Below, piece by piece: positions 35,319 to 43,447 of a stretch of 64,000 nucleotides of DNA; the stretch's first letter is position 1, and the number at the start of each line of letters is the position of its first letter. This DNA is from Sulfurospirillum oryzae. GTDB taxonomy: Bacteria > Campylobacterota > Campylobacteria > Campylobacterales > Sulfurospirillaceae. A program made the translations under genes and the position numbers. The notes below the pieces were generated by a model. It had not been told where the DNA came from. It did not search any database and worked only from the letters and a program-made list of their open reading frames with translations. The stretch is from the NCBI RefSeq assembly GCF_025770725.1, contig NZ_JANZKZ010000005.1, positions 62,001 through 126,000 on the forward strand, read 5' to 3'.

Positions 35319-35823
35319 CCACAACTTTATAGGCATAGTAAAAGTCCGCATCATACCCTTCGACTTTGCATTTGATAGGTTCTTTACATGTAAGCCACTC
35401 TTTTTTCACAATAAGCGCTACATACATCTCTGCATCGTAAAAACGTAGCTCATATTTTTTAAACTTTGGCTTTGGAATAGCAAACGTGTAAATGAGTTTT
35501 TTGCCATCAAAGGTAGCGTTAAAGTCACTAAAGCGTTTGAGATCAAACTCATCTTTGCCATTTGACATGTGCATAAAATAGCTGTAAGGCTCTAATGTTT
35601 TAAAATGATCTTTTTCCATAAAAGCCACTTCGTTGGCATCGAGCTTTTTATCTTTATTTTTATCATAGTCGTCCATGAGCATGGCAGAACTCATCTCATC
35701 AAAACTCCACGTCAAAATAATTTTATCCGGCAAGACTTGTACCTTGGTATCAATAAAAACATGTGGATGTGCACACAAAAAAGTACTGAGCAAAGTACTC
35801 AAAAATATTAAACGAAAAAACAC
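35308..35823 (-). CDS. DUF1007 periplasmic protein, metal-transport partner
   Basis: A signal peptide (MFFRLIFLSTLLSTFLCA) directs this 171-aa protein to the periplasm. The mature N-terminus HPHVFIDTKVQV carries two His near the processed end, the hallmark of DUF1007 proteins that accompany NicO-type Ni/Co transporters. An EF-hand-like loop (DYDKNKDKKLDANE) follows near residue 54. The His-rich terminus and context suggest delivery or capture of Ni2+ or Co2+. It is the third gene of a minus-strand operon, 9 nt after the fused NicO transporter. Confidence 0.85.
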   Translation of the reverse strand: MFFRLIFLSTLLSTFLCAHPHVFIDTKVQVLPDKIILTWSFDEMSSAMLMDDYDKNKDKKLDANEVAFMEKDHFKTLEPYSYFMHMSNGKDEFDLKRFSDFNATFDGKKLIYTFAIPKPKFKKYELRFYDAEMYVALIVKKEWLTCKEPIKCKVEGYDADFYYAYKVVVQE

Positions 35824-35832
35824 AACGACTCC

Positions 35833-37245
35833 TTACGCAATGAGTAAGATAATACCCAATATCAGCATGATAGCAAGGCTAATCACTTCACTGTAAATAA
35901 AAATTTTTGGGCTTTTGGTTTGAAAACGATTTTTCGTAAACACCGTAGCTACCGCCGTTAGGGCAATAACGCTACTCATACCTAAGCTCATACTAAGTGC
36001 TGCTAAAAAACCTAAAAGATAGGCTCCAGTATTAAGTGCAAAAATGAAGATGGTAATGGTTCCCGGACAAGGAATAACCCCAGCGCTTAAAACCACACCC
36101 CAGTCTGTACTTTGGGATTTTGGTGAACAAGAAGAGCATTTACATGTAAAAGGGTGCGCTGAAAATGAGACAATCTTTGGCGTGCTTTTCATCGCTTGAA
36201 TTTTTTGCCAACCCAAATAACCTGCAATGCTGATAATAATAAGCGCTGAGAGCTTCGTTGCATAGTAGGTGACGTTGGTAAAAAAGGCATTAAAAAAGAG
36301 ATCAAAGAGTCCGTAAATGACGAGTGTAAGTAAAAAGGCGGCAAAGGTATGCACGATGCCAATCAGGGCTGCTATGCCAAGAGCTTTGCTATAGCGATGG
36401 TGTGAAGCAAAAAGATAGGAGCTAACGAGCGCCTTGCCATGACCTGGTCCTGCGGCATGCAAGAGTCCGTATAAAAACGACATACCTAAAAAGAGGGCAT
36501 AAGTTGTCATTGTGCCTTTTTCTTTGAGTGTGGTGATGGCATTTTGAATTGTTTGCTGTGTATGGGTTAATCGTGTTTGAAGCCATGACATCGAAGGAGG
36601 GAGCTCTTTAGGTTGTTCAACATCTTCCTTTTTTGGAGGAGCTAAGGAGGTGTCTTTTTGTGTCACGATACCGTTAGTAATTTTAGTAAAGGCGATGTGG
36701 TTAGCCAGATTGAATTCGAGTGTGAAAGGCTCTTTAATGGTGTATGTGACACTATGCACCAAAAATTTAAAATACTCTTCTTTATCTTCAAACACAAAGG
36801 AGATTTCATCACCCGTTGCCACTTCTTGATTGATCTTGGTTGTAAAACGAAAAATGAGATTCTCCCCTTCTAAAAAGAGGTTTTTTGTCTTTACATGTAA
36901 AGGTAGTTTTTTCACATTCTCTTGGTTGGGTTGAGTCGCGTTTAGATACTCAATGGTCGTTAGGAAATTTCTTTTTTCAATGTAATTTTCCAAGATAATT
37001 TTAACGCGCTCAAGCTCTTTGGGGTCAAGTTTATTATTGTGATTTTCATCGTAACGTGTGAGTAAAGTATTGATAAAATCTTGCGTAAATGTCCATTCAA
37101 ACGTAATGGTTTCAATCTTAGACGGTGTACCATTTAGGGTGATGGTAACTGTAGCTGAGGGTGTATAAAGGGCACACAGGGCACACGCAAAAAGGTTGTA
37201 AGGAAGCATAAAAAGCAAAAATGTAAAAAGAAATTTTCTAAGCAT
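35833..37245 (-). CDS. NicO-family Ni/Co transporter with N-terminal DUF1007-like domain
   Basis: This 470-aa protein joins two parts. Residues 1-200 begin with a signal sequence and resemble the DUF1007 partner protein, including an EF-hand-like loop YDENHNNKLDPKE near residue 65. Residues 245-470 are a six- or seven-helix transporter domain with HAAGPGHGKALVSSYL (the metal-binding HxxxGHGK motif) and GVIPCPGTITIFIFALNTG. A Cys- and His-bearing cytosolic loop (HPFTCKCSSC) lies between helices. The fusion of the soluble and membrane modules, next to a separate DUF1007 gene and a second NicO gene, is notable. Import versus efflux (NicO/RcnA) cannot be told from sequence. Two perfect palindromes lie inside (36139, 36890). 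Confidence 0.85.
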   Translation of the reverse strand: MLRKFLFTFLLFMLPYNLFACALCALYTPSATVTITLNGTPSKIETITFEWTFTQDFINTLLTRYDENHNNKLDPKELERVKIILENYIEKRNFLTTIEYLNATQPNQENVKKLPLHVKTKNLFLEGENLIFRFTTKINQEVATGDEISFVFEDKEEYFKFLVHSVTYTIKEPFTLEFNLANHIAFTKITNGIVTQKDTSLAPPKKEDVEQPKELPPSMSWLQTRLTHTQQTIQNAITTLKEKGTMTTYALFLGMSFLYGLLHAAGPGHGKALVSSYLFASHHRYSKALGIAALIGIVHTFAAFLLTLVIYGLFDLFFNAFFTNVTYYATKLSALIIISIAGYLGWQKIQAMKSTPKIVSFSAHPFTCKCSSCSPKSQSTDWGVVLSAGVIPCPGTITIFIFALNTGAYLLGFLAALSMSLGMSSVIALTAVATVFTKNRFQTKSPKIFIYSEVISLAIMLILGIILLIA

Positions 37246-37248
37246 AGG

Positions 37249-37995
37249 TTAAAAAGCTCGTGTTGAGATAGGGTTTAGTAAGAACAAAAGTCCTAGTGCT
37301 ATAACTAACAGAACTCCTAAAAGTCGCAATACCCAGAACCAACGAGGCTGTGTCATCACAGGTTTTGATTTTTGCATGATGTTGACCAATAGACCTGCAA
37401 GTGAGATGGTAAGCCCCATGCCAAGACTCATAAATACAGCCGCAACCATACCAATGGTGATGTGTCCTAACGTGATGGCAAAAAAGCAGAGCGTAATGAC
37501 ACCAGGGCAGGGCACAATACCCGCTAAAAGAACGACGCCAAAACGGCTTTTTTGCGGGCGAACACTCTCTTTCGTTATTTTGCGTGAGCGCCAAACGTCA
37601 TACAGTAGCCAGCATCCCATTAAGACAATTAATGCGCCTGAAATTTGAAACAGTGGTGGATTGACTTGTCGAAAAAGTTTCATAGCACTGACTTGAATCA
37701 GATACGTCGCTGCCAGTGTGACCACAAGGGCAGAAAGTGCATGAACGATGGCGATGAGAAAGCCTATTTGAAAGACATGCATTTTTTTAGTGGGGTTGGC
37801 TAAAAGATAACCTGCAACGAGTGCTTTACCGTGTCCTGGACCGATGGCATGAACCACACCATAACCAAAAGAGAGGGCAAAAATAAGCAGCATAGGCGTT
37901 AGATTACCATCTTCAATGGCACGAAAATGAGACGAAAGTTCTGTGTTGAAATAACGATTTGCTTCAGCAAAACTGATAGCGAGGGATGAAAGCAT
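37249..37995 (-). CDS. NicO/RcnA-family Ni/Co transporter
   Basis: This 248-aa membrane protein has six or seven helices and the same core motifs as its neighbour: HAIGPGHGKALVAGYLLANP near residue 50 and AGIVPCPGVITLCFFAITLG near 155. The His and the GHGK segment are the expected metal-path residues. It is the first gene of the three-gene operon (NicO, DUF1007-NicO fusion, DUF1007) with only 3 nt to the next gene. Two different NicO subunits suggest either a heteromeric transporter or two transporters with different metal preference. The divergent promoter region carries Fur/NikR-like repeats. Confidence 0.85.
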   Translation of the reverse strand: MLSSLAISFAEANRYFNTELSSHFRAIEDGNLTPMLLIFALSFGYGVVHAIGPGHGKALVAGYLLANPTKKMHVFQIGFLIAIVHALSALVVTLAATYLIQVSAMKLFRQVNPPLFQISGALIVLMGCWLLYDVWRSRKITKESVRPQKSRFGVVLLAGIVPCPGVITLCFFAITLGHITIGMVAAVFMSLGMGLTISLAGLLVNIMQKSKPVMTQPRWFWVLRLLGVLLVIALGLLFLLNPISTRAF

Positions 37996-38076
37996 GTGAG
38001 TCTCCGAAATAAGTAAAAGTTATTGTATCCCAGAGCCATTGTCAAAAAGATAAATAAGTTTTTTTAGTTCATAAAA

Positions 38077-38145
38077 TGATAGCAATTATCAAATTTAAAA
38101 GAAATTAAGCAAAACTATCCTAGTATTTCAATAACAATTATCAAA
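38077..38145. promoter_or_regulatory. Twin metal-regulator-like repeats in a divergent promoter region
   Basis: ATAGCAATTATCAAA (38079-38093) and ATAACAATTATCAAA (38131-38145) match at 14 of 15 bases and start 52 bp apart. The first forms the dyad TGATA-N5-TATCA (38077-38091). They lie between the NicO operon (minus) and the DUF2325/porin operon (plus), the second just before the ribosome-binding site. The pattern fits Fur (TGATAATnATTATCA-like) and less well NikR; regulator identity is inference. Confidence 0.5.
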
Positions 38146-38156
38146 AAGGAGAAGCG

Positions 38157-38462
38157 ATGTCAGTACTAGTGATAGGTGGAGATAAAATTGATTCGATAGC
38201 GTCGGTATTGCAAGATTTTTCTTTTGAAAAGATTACGCATTGGGATGCAAGGAACCCTTCTGTCGTCAAAAAAGATATTCCACAAGATGTGCATTTGGTC
38301 ATTATGTTGACCAATTTTTTAAATCATAATGCAATGAATAAATTTAAAAATGAAGCCAAGCGAAAAGCGATCGAGTTTATCTGTGCAAAGCGCAGTGAAA
38401 GCTCTGTTTTTTGTGAGCTTTGCAAAAAATACAATCCAAATGGTTGTATTTTAGAAAAATAA
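38157..38462 (+). CDS. DUF2325-family protein
   Basis: This 101-aa soluble protein starts SVLVIGGDKIDSIASVLQDF and has VHLVIMLTNFLNHNAMNKFK near residue 60, matching the DUF2325 pattern of a small Rossmann-like fold. A C-terminal cluster of cysteines (CAKRSESSVFCELCKKYNPN plus a final Cys) could bind a metal. In Campylobacterota members of this family are often found near iron- or metal-related genes; the biochemical function is unknown. It precedes the porin gene by 14 nt, in the same probable transcript, behind the twin metal-regulator-like repeats. Confidence 0.75.
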   Translation: MSVLVIGGDKIDSIASVLQDFSFEKITHWDARNPSVVKKDIPQDVHLVIMLTNFLNHNAMNKFKNEAKRKAIEFICAKRSESSVFCELCKKYNPNGCILEK

Positions 38463-38476
38463 AAAGGAGTTAATCA

Positions 38477-39601
38477 ATGCAGTTACGCTATTCACGTATG
38501 ATTGCGGCAATAGTTTTAGGAAGTAGTTTAAGTGTGGCAGGTGATGCTACAAATTTGGAAGAGGCTTTCGCGAATGGTAAAATTGAGGGCACCATTGGTT
38601 GGTTTGGACAGCATATTGATGCTAAAGAGGGTACAAACAGTGGCTTTTCCAATGGCTATGTCAATATTGGATTTGAGACAGCACCTATACATGGTGTAAG
38701 TCTTGGAGTCTCAGGCTGGGGTAGTTTGAAAATCAGTGAAAAAAATGACGATGATTATAAAACTTCTATAGCTGATCCAAATATGCTTTCCCAAGCTTTC
38801 GTGAAGGTTGAACATGAAGGTATGGGGAGAGTTGTACTAGGGCGTCAAGCGGTGGATTTTAACTGGTTGAGCGATTATATTGAAGGTGCGACATTTGAAT
38901 TCAGTAGTATCGAAAATCTTGTTTTAAATATGGCATGGGCACGTAAATATGCTGTAGTCGATATTGATGAAGTCTCCAATAAATTTGGAAAAATTAATGG
39001 CAATGACGGCATTTACATGCTTGAAGCAAAATATATGCCTATGGAATCTTTGGAACTCAATCCTTATTTTTACTACGGTGAGAATCTTTTAAATACACTT
39101 GGTTTTAAAGTAACATTGAATTTAGCCCTAAATGAAGAGGTTAAAACAAAGACGATGCTTCACTATGCTTCTATCGATAGTGCTGTTTCGGGTACGCCAA
39201 ATGGTTCATTTACTCAGGTAGAACAAGGCGTTTCACTTTTTGGTGTTAGTGCGGCTCTTGGGTATATTAAAGTCGATAAAGAGGGTATGGCTGAACTTGG
39301 TACTTTTGGCGATCAATTGCCATTTGAAGAGCACAATCATACTTTTGATAAAGATGCTAAAACACCCTATATCAGTGCCTTGTATGAAGTTGAAGGTGTA
39401 AAACTAAGTGCAATTTATGCAGAAACGAAATACCTCGATACACTTCTTGCCAATAAACTTAAAGAAAAAGAGTTTAATGTCAAAGTAAGCTATGAGGTTC
39501 TTAAAAATATTGAAACTTCACTCCTCTATGCCAATGTTAAAAATGATGACATCGTACAAAGTTACGATGCGATTAAAGCACATATTTTCTATAAATTTTA
39601 A
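38477..39601 (+). CDS. Outer-membrane porin (OprD/Campylobacter-type)
   Basis: A signal peptide (MIAAIVLGSSLSVAGDA region, residues 10-25) precedes a 350-residue beta-barrel-like sequence with alternating polar/hydrophobic strands and a C-terminal Phe (AHIFYKF). Segments such as GRVVLGRQAVDFNWLSDYIEGATFEF are typical of the OprD-like porins of Campylobacterota. The cargo is not known. Co-transcription with DUF2325 behind Fur-like repeats and divergence from Ni/Co transport genes suggest metal chelates or uptake under metal limitation, which is inference. A strong hairpin terminator follows. Confidence 0.85.
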   Translation: MQLRYSRMIAAIVLGSSLSVAGDATNLEEAFANGKIEGTIGWFGQHIDAKEGTNSGFSNGYVNIGFETAPIHGVSLGVSGWGSLKISEKNDDDYKTSIADPNMLSQAFVKVEHEGMGRVVLGRQAVDFNWLSDYIEGATFEFSSIENLVLNMAWARKYAVVDIDEVSNKFGKINGNDGIYMLEAKYMPMESLELNPYFYYGENLLNTLGFKVTLNLALNEEVKTKTMLHYASIDSAVSGTPNGSFTQVEQGVSLFGVSAALGYIKVDKEGMAELGTFGDQLPFEEHNHTFDKDAKTPYISALYEVEGVKLSAIYAETKYLDTLLANKLKEKEFNVKVSYEVLKNIETSLLYANVKNDDIVQSYDAIKAHIFYKF

Positions 39602-39612
39602 TACTATACAAT

Positions 39613-39652
39613 CTTATGAAAGAGAAAGCAATCTCTCTTTCATAAGTATTTT
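39613..39652 (+). terminator. Rho-independent terminator after the porin gene
   Basis: A perfect 13-bp stem, CTTATGAAAGAGA (39613-39625) with TCTCTTTCATAAG (39634-39646), has an 8-nt loop and is followed by TATTTTTA. It starts 11 nt after the porin stop. Confidence 0.85.
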
Positions 39653-39901
39653 TACCTTTCCTCACTATTCTTTTCATTAGACAAACTTGGTCTTTTCTTT
39701 ACATTCATATCTTGGTATATTGTCTTTAATATTTATTAAGATATATAAAATGTATCGAAAATACGCTAAAATAGGACATATTAAGTAAAATAGCAAGTTT
39801 ACATGTAAAGAATACTCATAATTTTCTCATGCTATTGAGAGGGTTCATAAAAATAAAGTTATAAAAGTTCATAATATCAAGGAAAGGGAGCTTTCAAGGG
39901 T
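39653..39901 (+). promoter_or_regulatory. AT-rich leader region of the 7TMR-DISM kinase
   Basis: Together with the terminator this is the longest gene-free stretch (39602-39901). It contains a perfect TTTACATGTAAA at 39798-39809 and two GTTCATAA copies (about 39843 and 39866), with several possible -10 boxes (ATAAAATG, TTATAAAA, CATAATAT) among which I cannot choose. No reading frame or RNA gene was recognised in it. Confidence 0.4.
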
Positions 39902-41746
39902 ATGGTATATCTGAAAATAGTATTCGTGTTGTTATTCACCTCTGTTGTCTCTGCAAGCTCACTGCAAATTGACGCTGCAACATCTTTTTATGATGTACTT
40001 TCTCATTCTGAAATCTATAACGATCATACCAAGTCTCTCACTCTAGCAGATATAGAAACAAGCCCTGTTGCATTTAGCAAAAATGATAAAAAGCTTGTAG
40101 GGTTTGGGTATGCACCAAATTTTACGGTATGGGTAAGGTTTTTACTTGAAAATGTAACGGATACAAAACTTGAAAAGGTGTTGGAATACGACAATACCAT
40201 CACTTCTGAAATCTATTTTTTCGATGGAAACCAGTCAGAAGGCGTGCTTGAAGGGCTGTTTCATATTGCGAAAGAGCGAAAAACGATCAACCCTATTTTT
40301 CCTATAACGCTCCAACCTCATGAAGTAAAAACTTACTATCTTAAAGCAAACTCTTACACGTCCGCACTTATTGTAAAGCTCAATTTATGGAATCAAAGCT
40401 CTTTTTATGAAAAAGAGATCAACCATCAGCTCTGCCTTGCACTCTTCTTTGGCGCTATGAGTGTTCTTGCGATGTACAATCTTTTTCTCTTCTTTTTTAC
40501 AAGAGATCGAAGCTATTTTTATTATGTACTTTACATTGTTGGACTTATTGTACACCATGTCATTTATGTTGGATTTGCGGGTATCTATTTTGTCAATCAA
40601 GCATGGATGGTTCGTCTCATTGCATTTTCTCCGCTCATCGTAGCCTTTCCTATAGGTTCATTAGCGCTTTTCTCCAAATCTTTTTTGAACATCCCCCGTA
40701 ACTATCCAAAACTCAATAAAATTTTGTCGCTCTATTTGGTTGTTTTTGTATTTTTTCTTTTCTTAAGTATGATGAGCAATGCTCTGCATCAGTATCGTAA
40801 TCTCTTTTTTATCTCATTATTAATCTATTTATTTGCAGTAACAATTTATGCCGCAGTGAAAAAGAATAGACAAGCCTATTTTGTTCTTTTTGGCTGGGTT
40901 CTTATTGTTGTGACGTTTGTGCTGATGTATCTCTCCAGTGCGGGCATTTTTAATATTTATGAGTATGTACGCTATTTTGTTGAGCTCTCATTGGTATGTG
41001 AGGCGACGATCTTTTCCATTGCTTTGGCAGATCGCATTAAACAGTTGCGCAAAGATAAAGAGATTGCAAATCAAAAAGTTTTAGATCAACAGAAAAATGA
41101 AAAAGAGCGACTTGAGCGTAAAGTCATGGAAAAGACACAAAACCTCAATGTAGCACTCGCCGAAAAAGAGCTACTGCTTAAAGAGCTCAACCATAGAGTT
41201 AAAAATAATATGCAGATGATCGTTTCACTTGTACGCCTCCAACGCGATGAGATTAAAGATGAAAAGCTTGATGACATGTTTCAAACCATTCAGAACAGGA
41301 TCAATGCGATGAGCCACCTGCATGAGCTTTTATACAAACAAGACACGATCTCACACGTTAATGCGTATGAATACTTTACACTGCTCATTGACGAGTTTGA
41401 AGAGAGTTGCCATAGCAATATTTCGATCCATTTTGACATCAAAGCAGAACTTGAAAATGAACATGCTGTTTATTGTGGGTTAATCCTCAATGAACTGATG
41501 TCCAACGCCTTCAAATACGCCTTCCCCAATGGCCATGGGGACATTACGATTCTTTTGGAAAAGATAGATAATAGATTTAAACTCTTTGTAGCCGATAATG
41601 GCGTGGGTTACGATCAAGATGTCGCATCCAATTCCTTAGGACTCATTCTTGTGCATACGCTGGTTATTCAACAGCTCAAAGGAGAGATTCATATTGACGC
41701 ACATAATGGGGTGAGGGTAGAAATTGTATGGAGTAGCCATGACTAA
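39902..41746 (+). CDS. 7TMR-DISM sensor histidine kinase (HisKA_2 type)
   Basis: This is a 614-aa membrane kinase. A signal peptide (residues 1-18) and a periplasmic 7TMR-DISM extracellular domain (about 25-170, with FTVWVRFLLENVTDTKLE) precede seven transmembrane helices (about 180-385). A coiled coil leads to a HisKA_2/HWE-like phospho-acceptor LLKELNHRVKNNMQMIVSLV near residue 430 and an ATP-binding domain with LILNELMSNAFKYAFPNG and VADNGVGYD. 7TMR-DISM domains are thought to sense carbohydrates or other small ligands. The last 23 nt overlap the response-regulator gene, its obvious partner. Confidence 0.92.
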   Translation: MVYLKIVFVLLFTSVVSASSLQIDAATSFYDVLSHSEIYNDHTKSLTLADIETSPVAFSKNDKKLVGFGYAPNFTVWVRFLLENVTDTKLEKVLEYDNTITSEIYFFDGNQSEGVLEGLFHIAKERKTINPIFPITLQPHEVKTYYLKANSYTSALIVKLNLWNQSSFYEKEINHQLCLALFFGAMSVLAMYNLFLFFFTRDRSYFYYVLYIVGLIVHHVIYVGFAGIYFVNQAWMVRLIAFSPLIVAFPIGSLALFSKSFLNIPRNYPKLNKILSLYLVVFVFFLFLSMMSNALHQYRNLFFISLLIYLFAVTIYAAVKKNRQAYFVLFGWVLIVVTFVLMYLSSAGIFNIYEYVRYFVELSLVCEATIFSIALADRIKQLRKDKEIANQKVLDQQKNEKERLERKVMEKTQNLNVALAEKELLLKELNHRVKNNMQMIVSLVRLQRDEIKDEKLDDMFQTIQNRINAMSHLHELLYKQDTISHVNAYEYFTLLIDEFEESCHSNISIHFDIKAELENEHAVYCGLILNELMSNAFKYAFPNGHGDITILLEKIDNRFKLFVADNGVGYDQDVASNSLGLILVHTLVIQQLKGEIHIDAHNGVRVEIVWSSHD

Positions 41747-42461
41747 GACAAAAATTCTAATTGTAGAAGATGAGGCTATTGTCGCACTAGATATTAAAAA
41801 AGCTTTAATCCAGTTAGGACATGACGTCATTACGATGGTAACCAACCATGACGATGCTATCAGAAGCGTTGAAAAAAATAGACCCGATATTATTATTATG
41901 GACATATATTTAAACAATAGCCTAGATGGTATACAAACGGCAGAAGATATTCAAAAAATCCATGCAATTCCCATACTCTATCTTAGTGCTTTTGCTGATG
42001 ATGAAACGATTAATAGAGCCGTTAAAACCAATCCTATAGGTTACCTTACAAAGCCTTTTAAACGTGAGGAGTTAAAATCGACCATTCAGTTAGGTTTGTA
42101 TAAAAAAGAGATAACCGATCAATTAGCCATTGACCATAGCCATACGTCTTTGGGGCTTAATTACAGTTATGATCACATCAATGGACAACTTTTTTACGGC
42201 GATATGCTCATTAAACTTGGTATTAAAGAGAACGCACTTTTAAGAATTCTGATCGAAGCCAAAGGAAAACCAATCTCTTTTCAAGAGTTAGAATATTTCC
42301 TCTGGCCTGATACACCTATTAGCAAAGGGGCGCTTAGAACACTTATTTATCGAACAAGAGCAAAACTCGAATATAAATTTATCGAGACCATCCCCTCTGT
42401 CGGCTGTAAATTAACACCCATTTCTAGTGCAATGGAACCTATCTTAAAAAGCATTTTTTAA
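41724..42461 (+). CDS. Response regulator with winged-helix output
   Basis: The 245-aa product begins with a receiver domain: IVEDEAIVALD near residue 10, phospho-acceptor Asp in DIIIMDIYLNNSLDGIQ (about residue 57), LSAFADD, and Lys in LTKPFKREEL. The C-terminal part (about 150-245) looks like an OmpR-type winged helix: LGIKENALLRILIEAKGKPI, LRTLIYRTRAKLEYKFIETI and SVGCKL at the recognition hairpin. HisKA_2 kinases paired with such regulators are common in this phylum. The ATG at 41724 may not be the true start; an ATG at 41739 (MTKTKILIVEDE) would also fit. It overlaps the convergent acyltransferase-like gene by 23 nt. Confidence 0.88.
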   Translation: MYGVAMTKTKILIVEDEAIVALDIKKALIQLGHDVITMVTNHDDAIRSVEKNRPDIIIMDIYLNNSLDGIQTAEDIQKIHAIPILYLSAFADDETINRAVKTNPIGYLTKPFKREELKSTIQLGLYKKEITDQLAIDHSHTSLGLNYSYDHINGQLFYGDMLIKLGIKENALLRILIEAKGKPISFQELEYFLWPDTPISKGALRTLIYRTRAKLEYKFIETIPSVGCKLTPISSAMEPILKSIF

Positions 42462-43197
42462 AAAAAGCGGACACTTGCGTAATATCCCACGATAAAACCA
42501 AAATAGCTTTATCAAGATTGCCATAAGCGTCTAACTCTTTTTCAATTTTCATTCCACCAAATTTAGCATATAAGTTATAATGATCGTGCGTAATAGAGGC
42601 TAAAATGAGGTTGATCTTATCAGGATTATGAAGAGCAAGCTCATAGATGCCTTTGTAAAAGTTCTTAAATTCTAAACCTAGTCCTTTGTCACTTTGTTTG
42701 ACCACTTGCCTTGATAACTCACACAGCTTATGTTCTCGTAAATATTCCAATGAAACATTTTTTTCGGTTGGCAAAAAATGCTTATCATCAAAAATAAGTC
42801 GTATAGACCCACTCATTTCATTTTCACTTTGGTAGTAAAAAATGGCAGAATGGGTATCGTAAGTATCAAAATTAAGCCCTTCAATTTCGTCTTGAAATTC
42901 ACGCTGATACCCTTTTGTTGCATAGATAGCACTCCGTAATTTAAAGACATTGATGAGCTCTTCTGCGGTCGTGGTAAGTTTGAGATTTTTATGGTCATTG
43001 TCCCATGAGAGTTTTTTATTAAAAGCGATGCTCTCATCAATGATTTGCTCTAAAAAGACTTTTTTTTGAAAGAACCCTAATAACCTTTTTCCCCTAGTTT
43101 CTGAAATAGAGAGTTGACATTCCTTGCATGGATGAGATTGCTTAGTCGCAAGCTCTTTAATCTCCATCATTGCACCATTCTTGTTTAGATAAGCCAT
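42439..43197 (-). CDS. GNAT-fold N-acyltransferase, FeeM/autoinducer-synthase-like
   Basis: This 252-aa soluble protein resembles LuxI/FeeM-type N-acyl synthases and PEP-CTERM-associated acyltransferases. It has VFKLRSAIYATKGYQREF near residue 84, the acidic DTYDTHSAIFYY near 112, SGSIRLIFDD near 129 and ELSRQVVKQSDKGLG near 158. The last is the family E-x-S-R motif. The C-terminal part has YAKFGGMKIEKELDAYG. A separate Cys pair (CKECQL) lies near residue 25. It may acylate an amino compound using acyl-CoA or acyl-ACP; the product is unknown. AAAGGAG precedes the ATG. It is convergent with the two-component regulator and divergent from the racemase-like gene. Confidence 0.65.
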   Translation of the reverse strand: MAYLNKNGAMMEIKELATKQSHPCKECQLSISETRGKRLLGFFQKKVFLEQIIDESIAFNKKLSWDNDHKNLKLTTTAEELINVFKLRSAIYATKGYQREFQDEIEGLNFDTYDTHSAIFYYQSENEMSGSIRLIFDDKHFLPTEKNVSLEYLREHKLCELSRQVVKQSDKGLGLEFKNFYKGIYELALHNPDKINLILASITHDHYNLYAKFGGMKIEKELDAYGNLDKAILVLSWDITQVSAFFKKCFLR

Positions 43198-43337
43198 GTT
43201 CTATCTCCTTTAAAGTTGATAGAACAATCCTACAAAAAGGGGGTGATACAGTTCACATCGTGAGATGTTTTATGTTTGAAAATGAGCTTGGATGTAAAAA
43301 TTGCGCAAATAAATCATTTTTTTTTAATAACACAAAA

Positions 43338-43373
43338 ACTGTGACGCAAACTGTGACACAAATAGTTTATAAT
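43338..43373 (+). promoter_or_regulatory. Direct repeat ACTGTGACRCAA x2 with -10 box
   Basis: ACTGTGACGCAA (43338-43349) is immediately followed by ACTGTGACACAA (43350-43361), 11 of 12 identical, then TATAAT at 43368-43373. Head-to-tail repeats abutting a -10 box are a typical binding pattern for OmpR-type regulators; the regulator encoded at 41724 is a candidate. This is 75 nt before the racemase-like gene. Confidence 0.5.
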
Positions 43374-43447
43374 GAATGAAATGTACTTTTTAAGGCTGGA
43401 ATTATGACGAGCTGTTTGATGTCTAAAATGATGCAACGAGGGTTACA

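Noticed and set aside
43170-43379. 69-codon plus-strand frame (MHHSCLDKPC...)
   Set aside because: It overlaps the acyltransferase-like gene start and its promoter, and runs through the direct-repeat promoter of the next gene; no family or ribosome-binding site.
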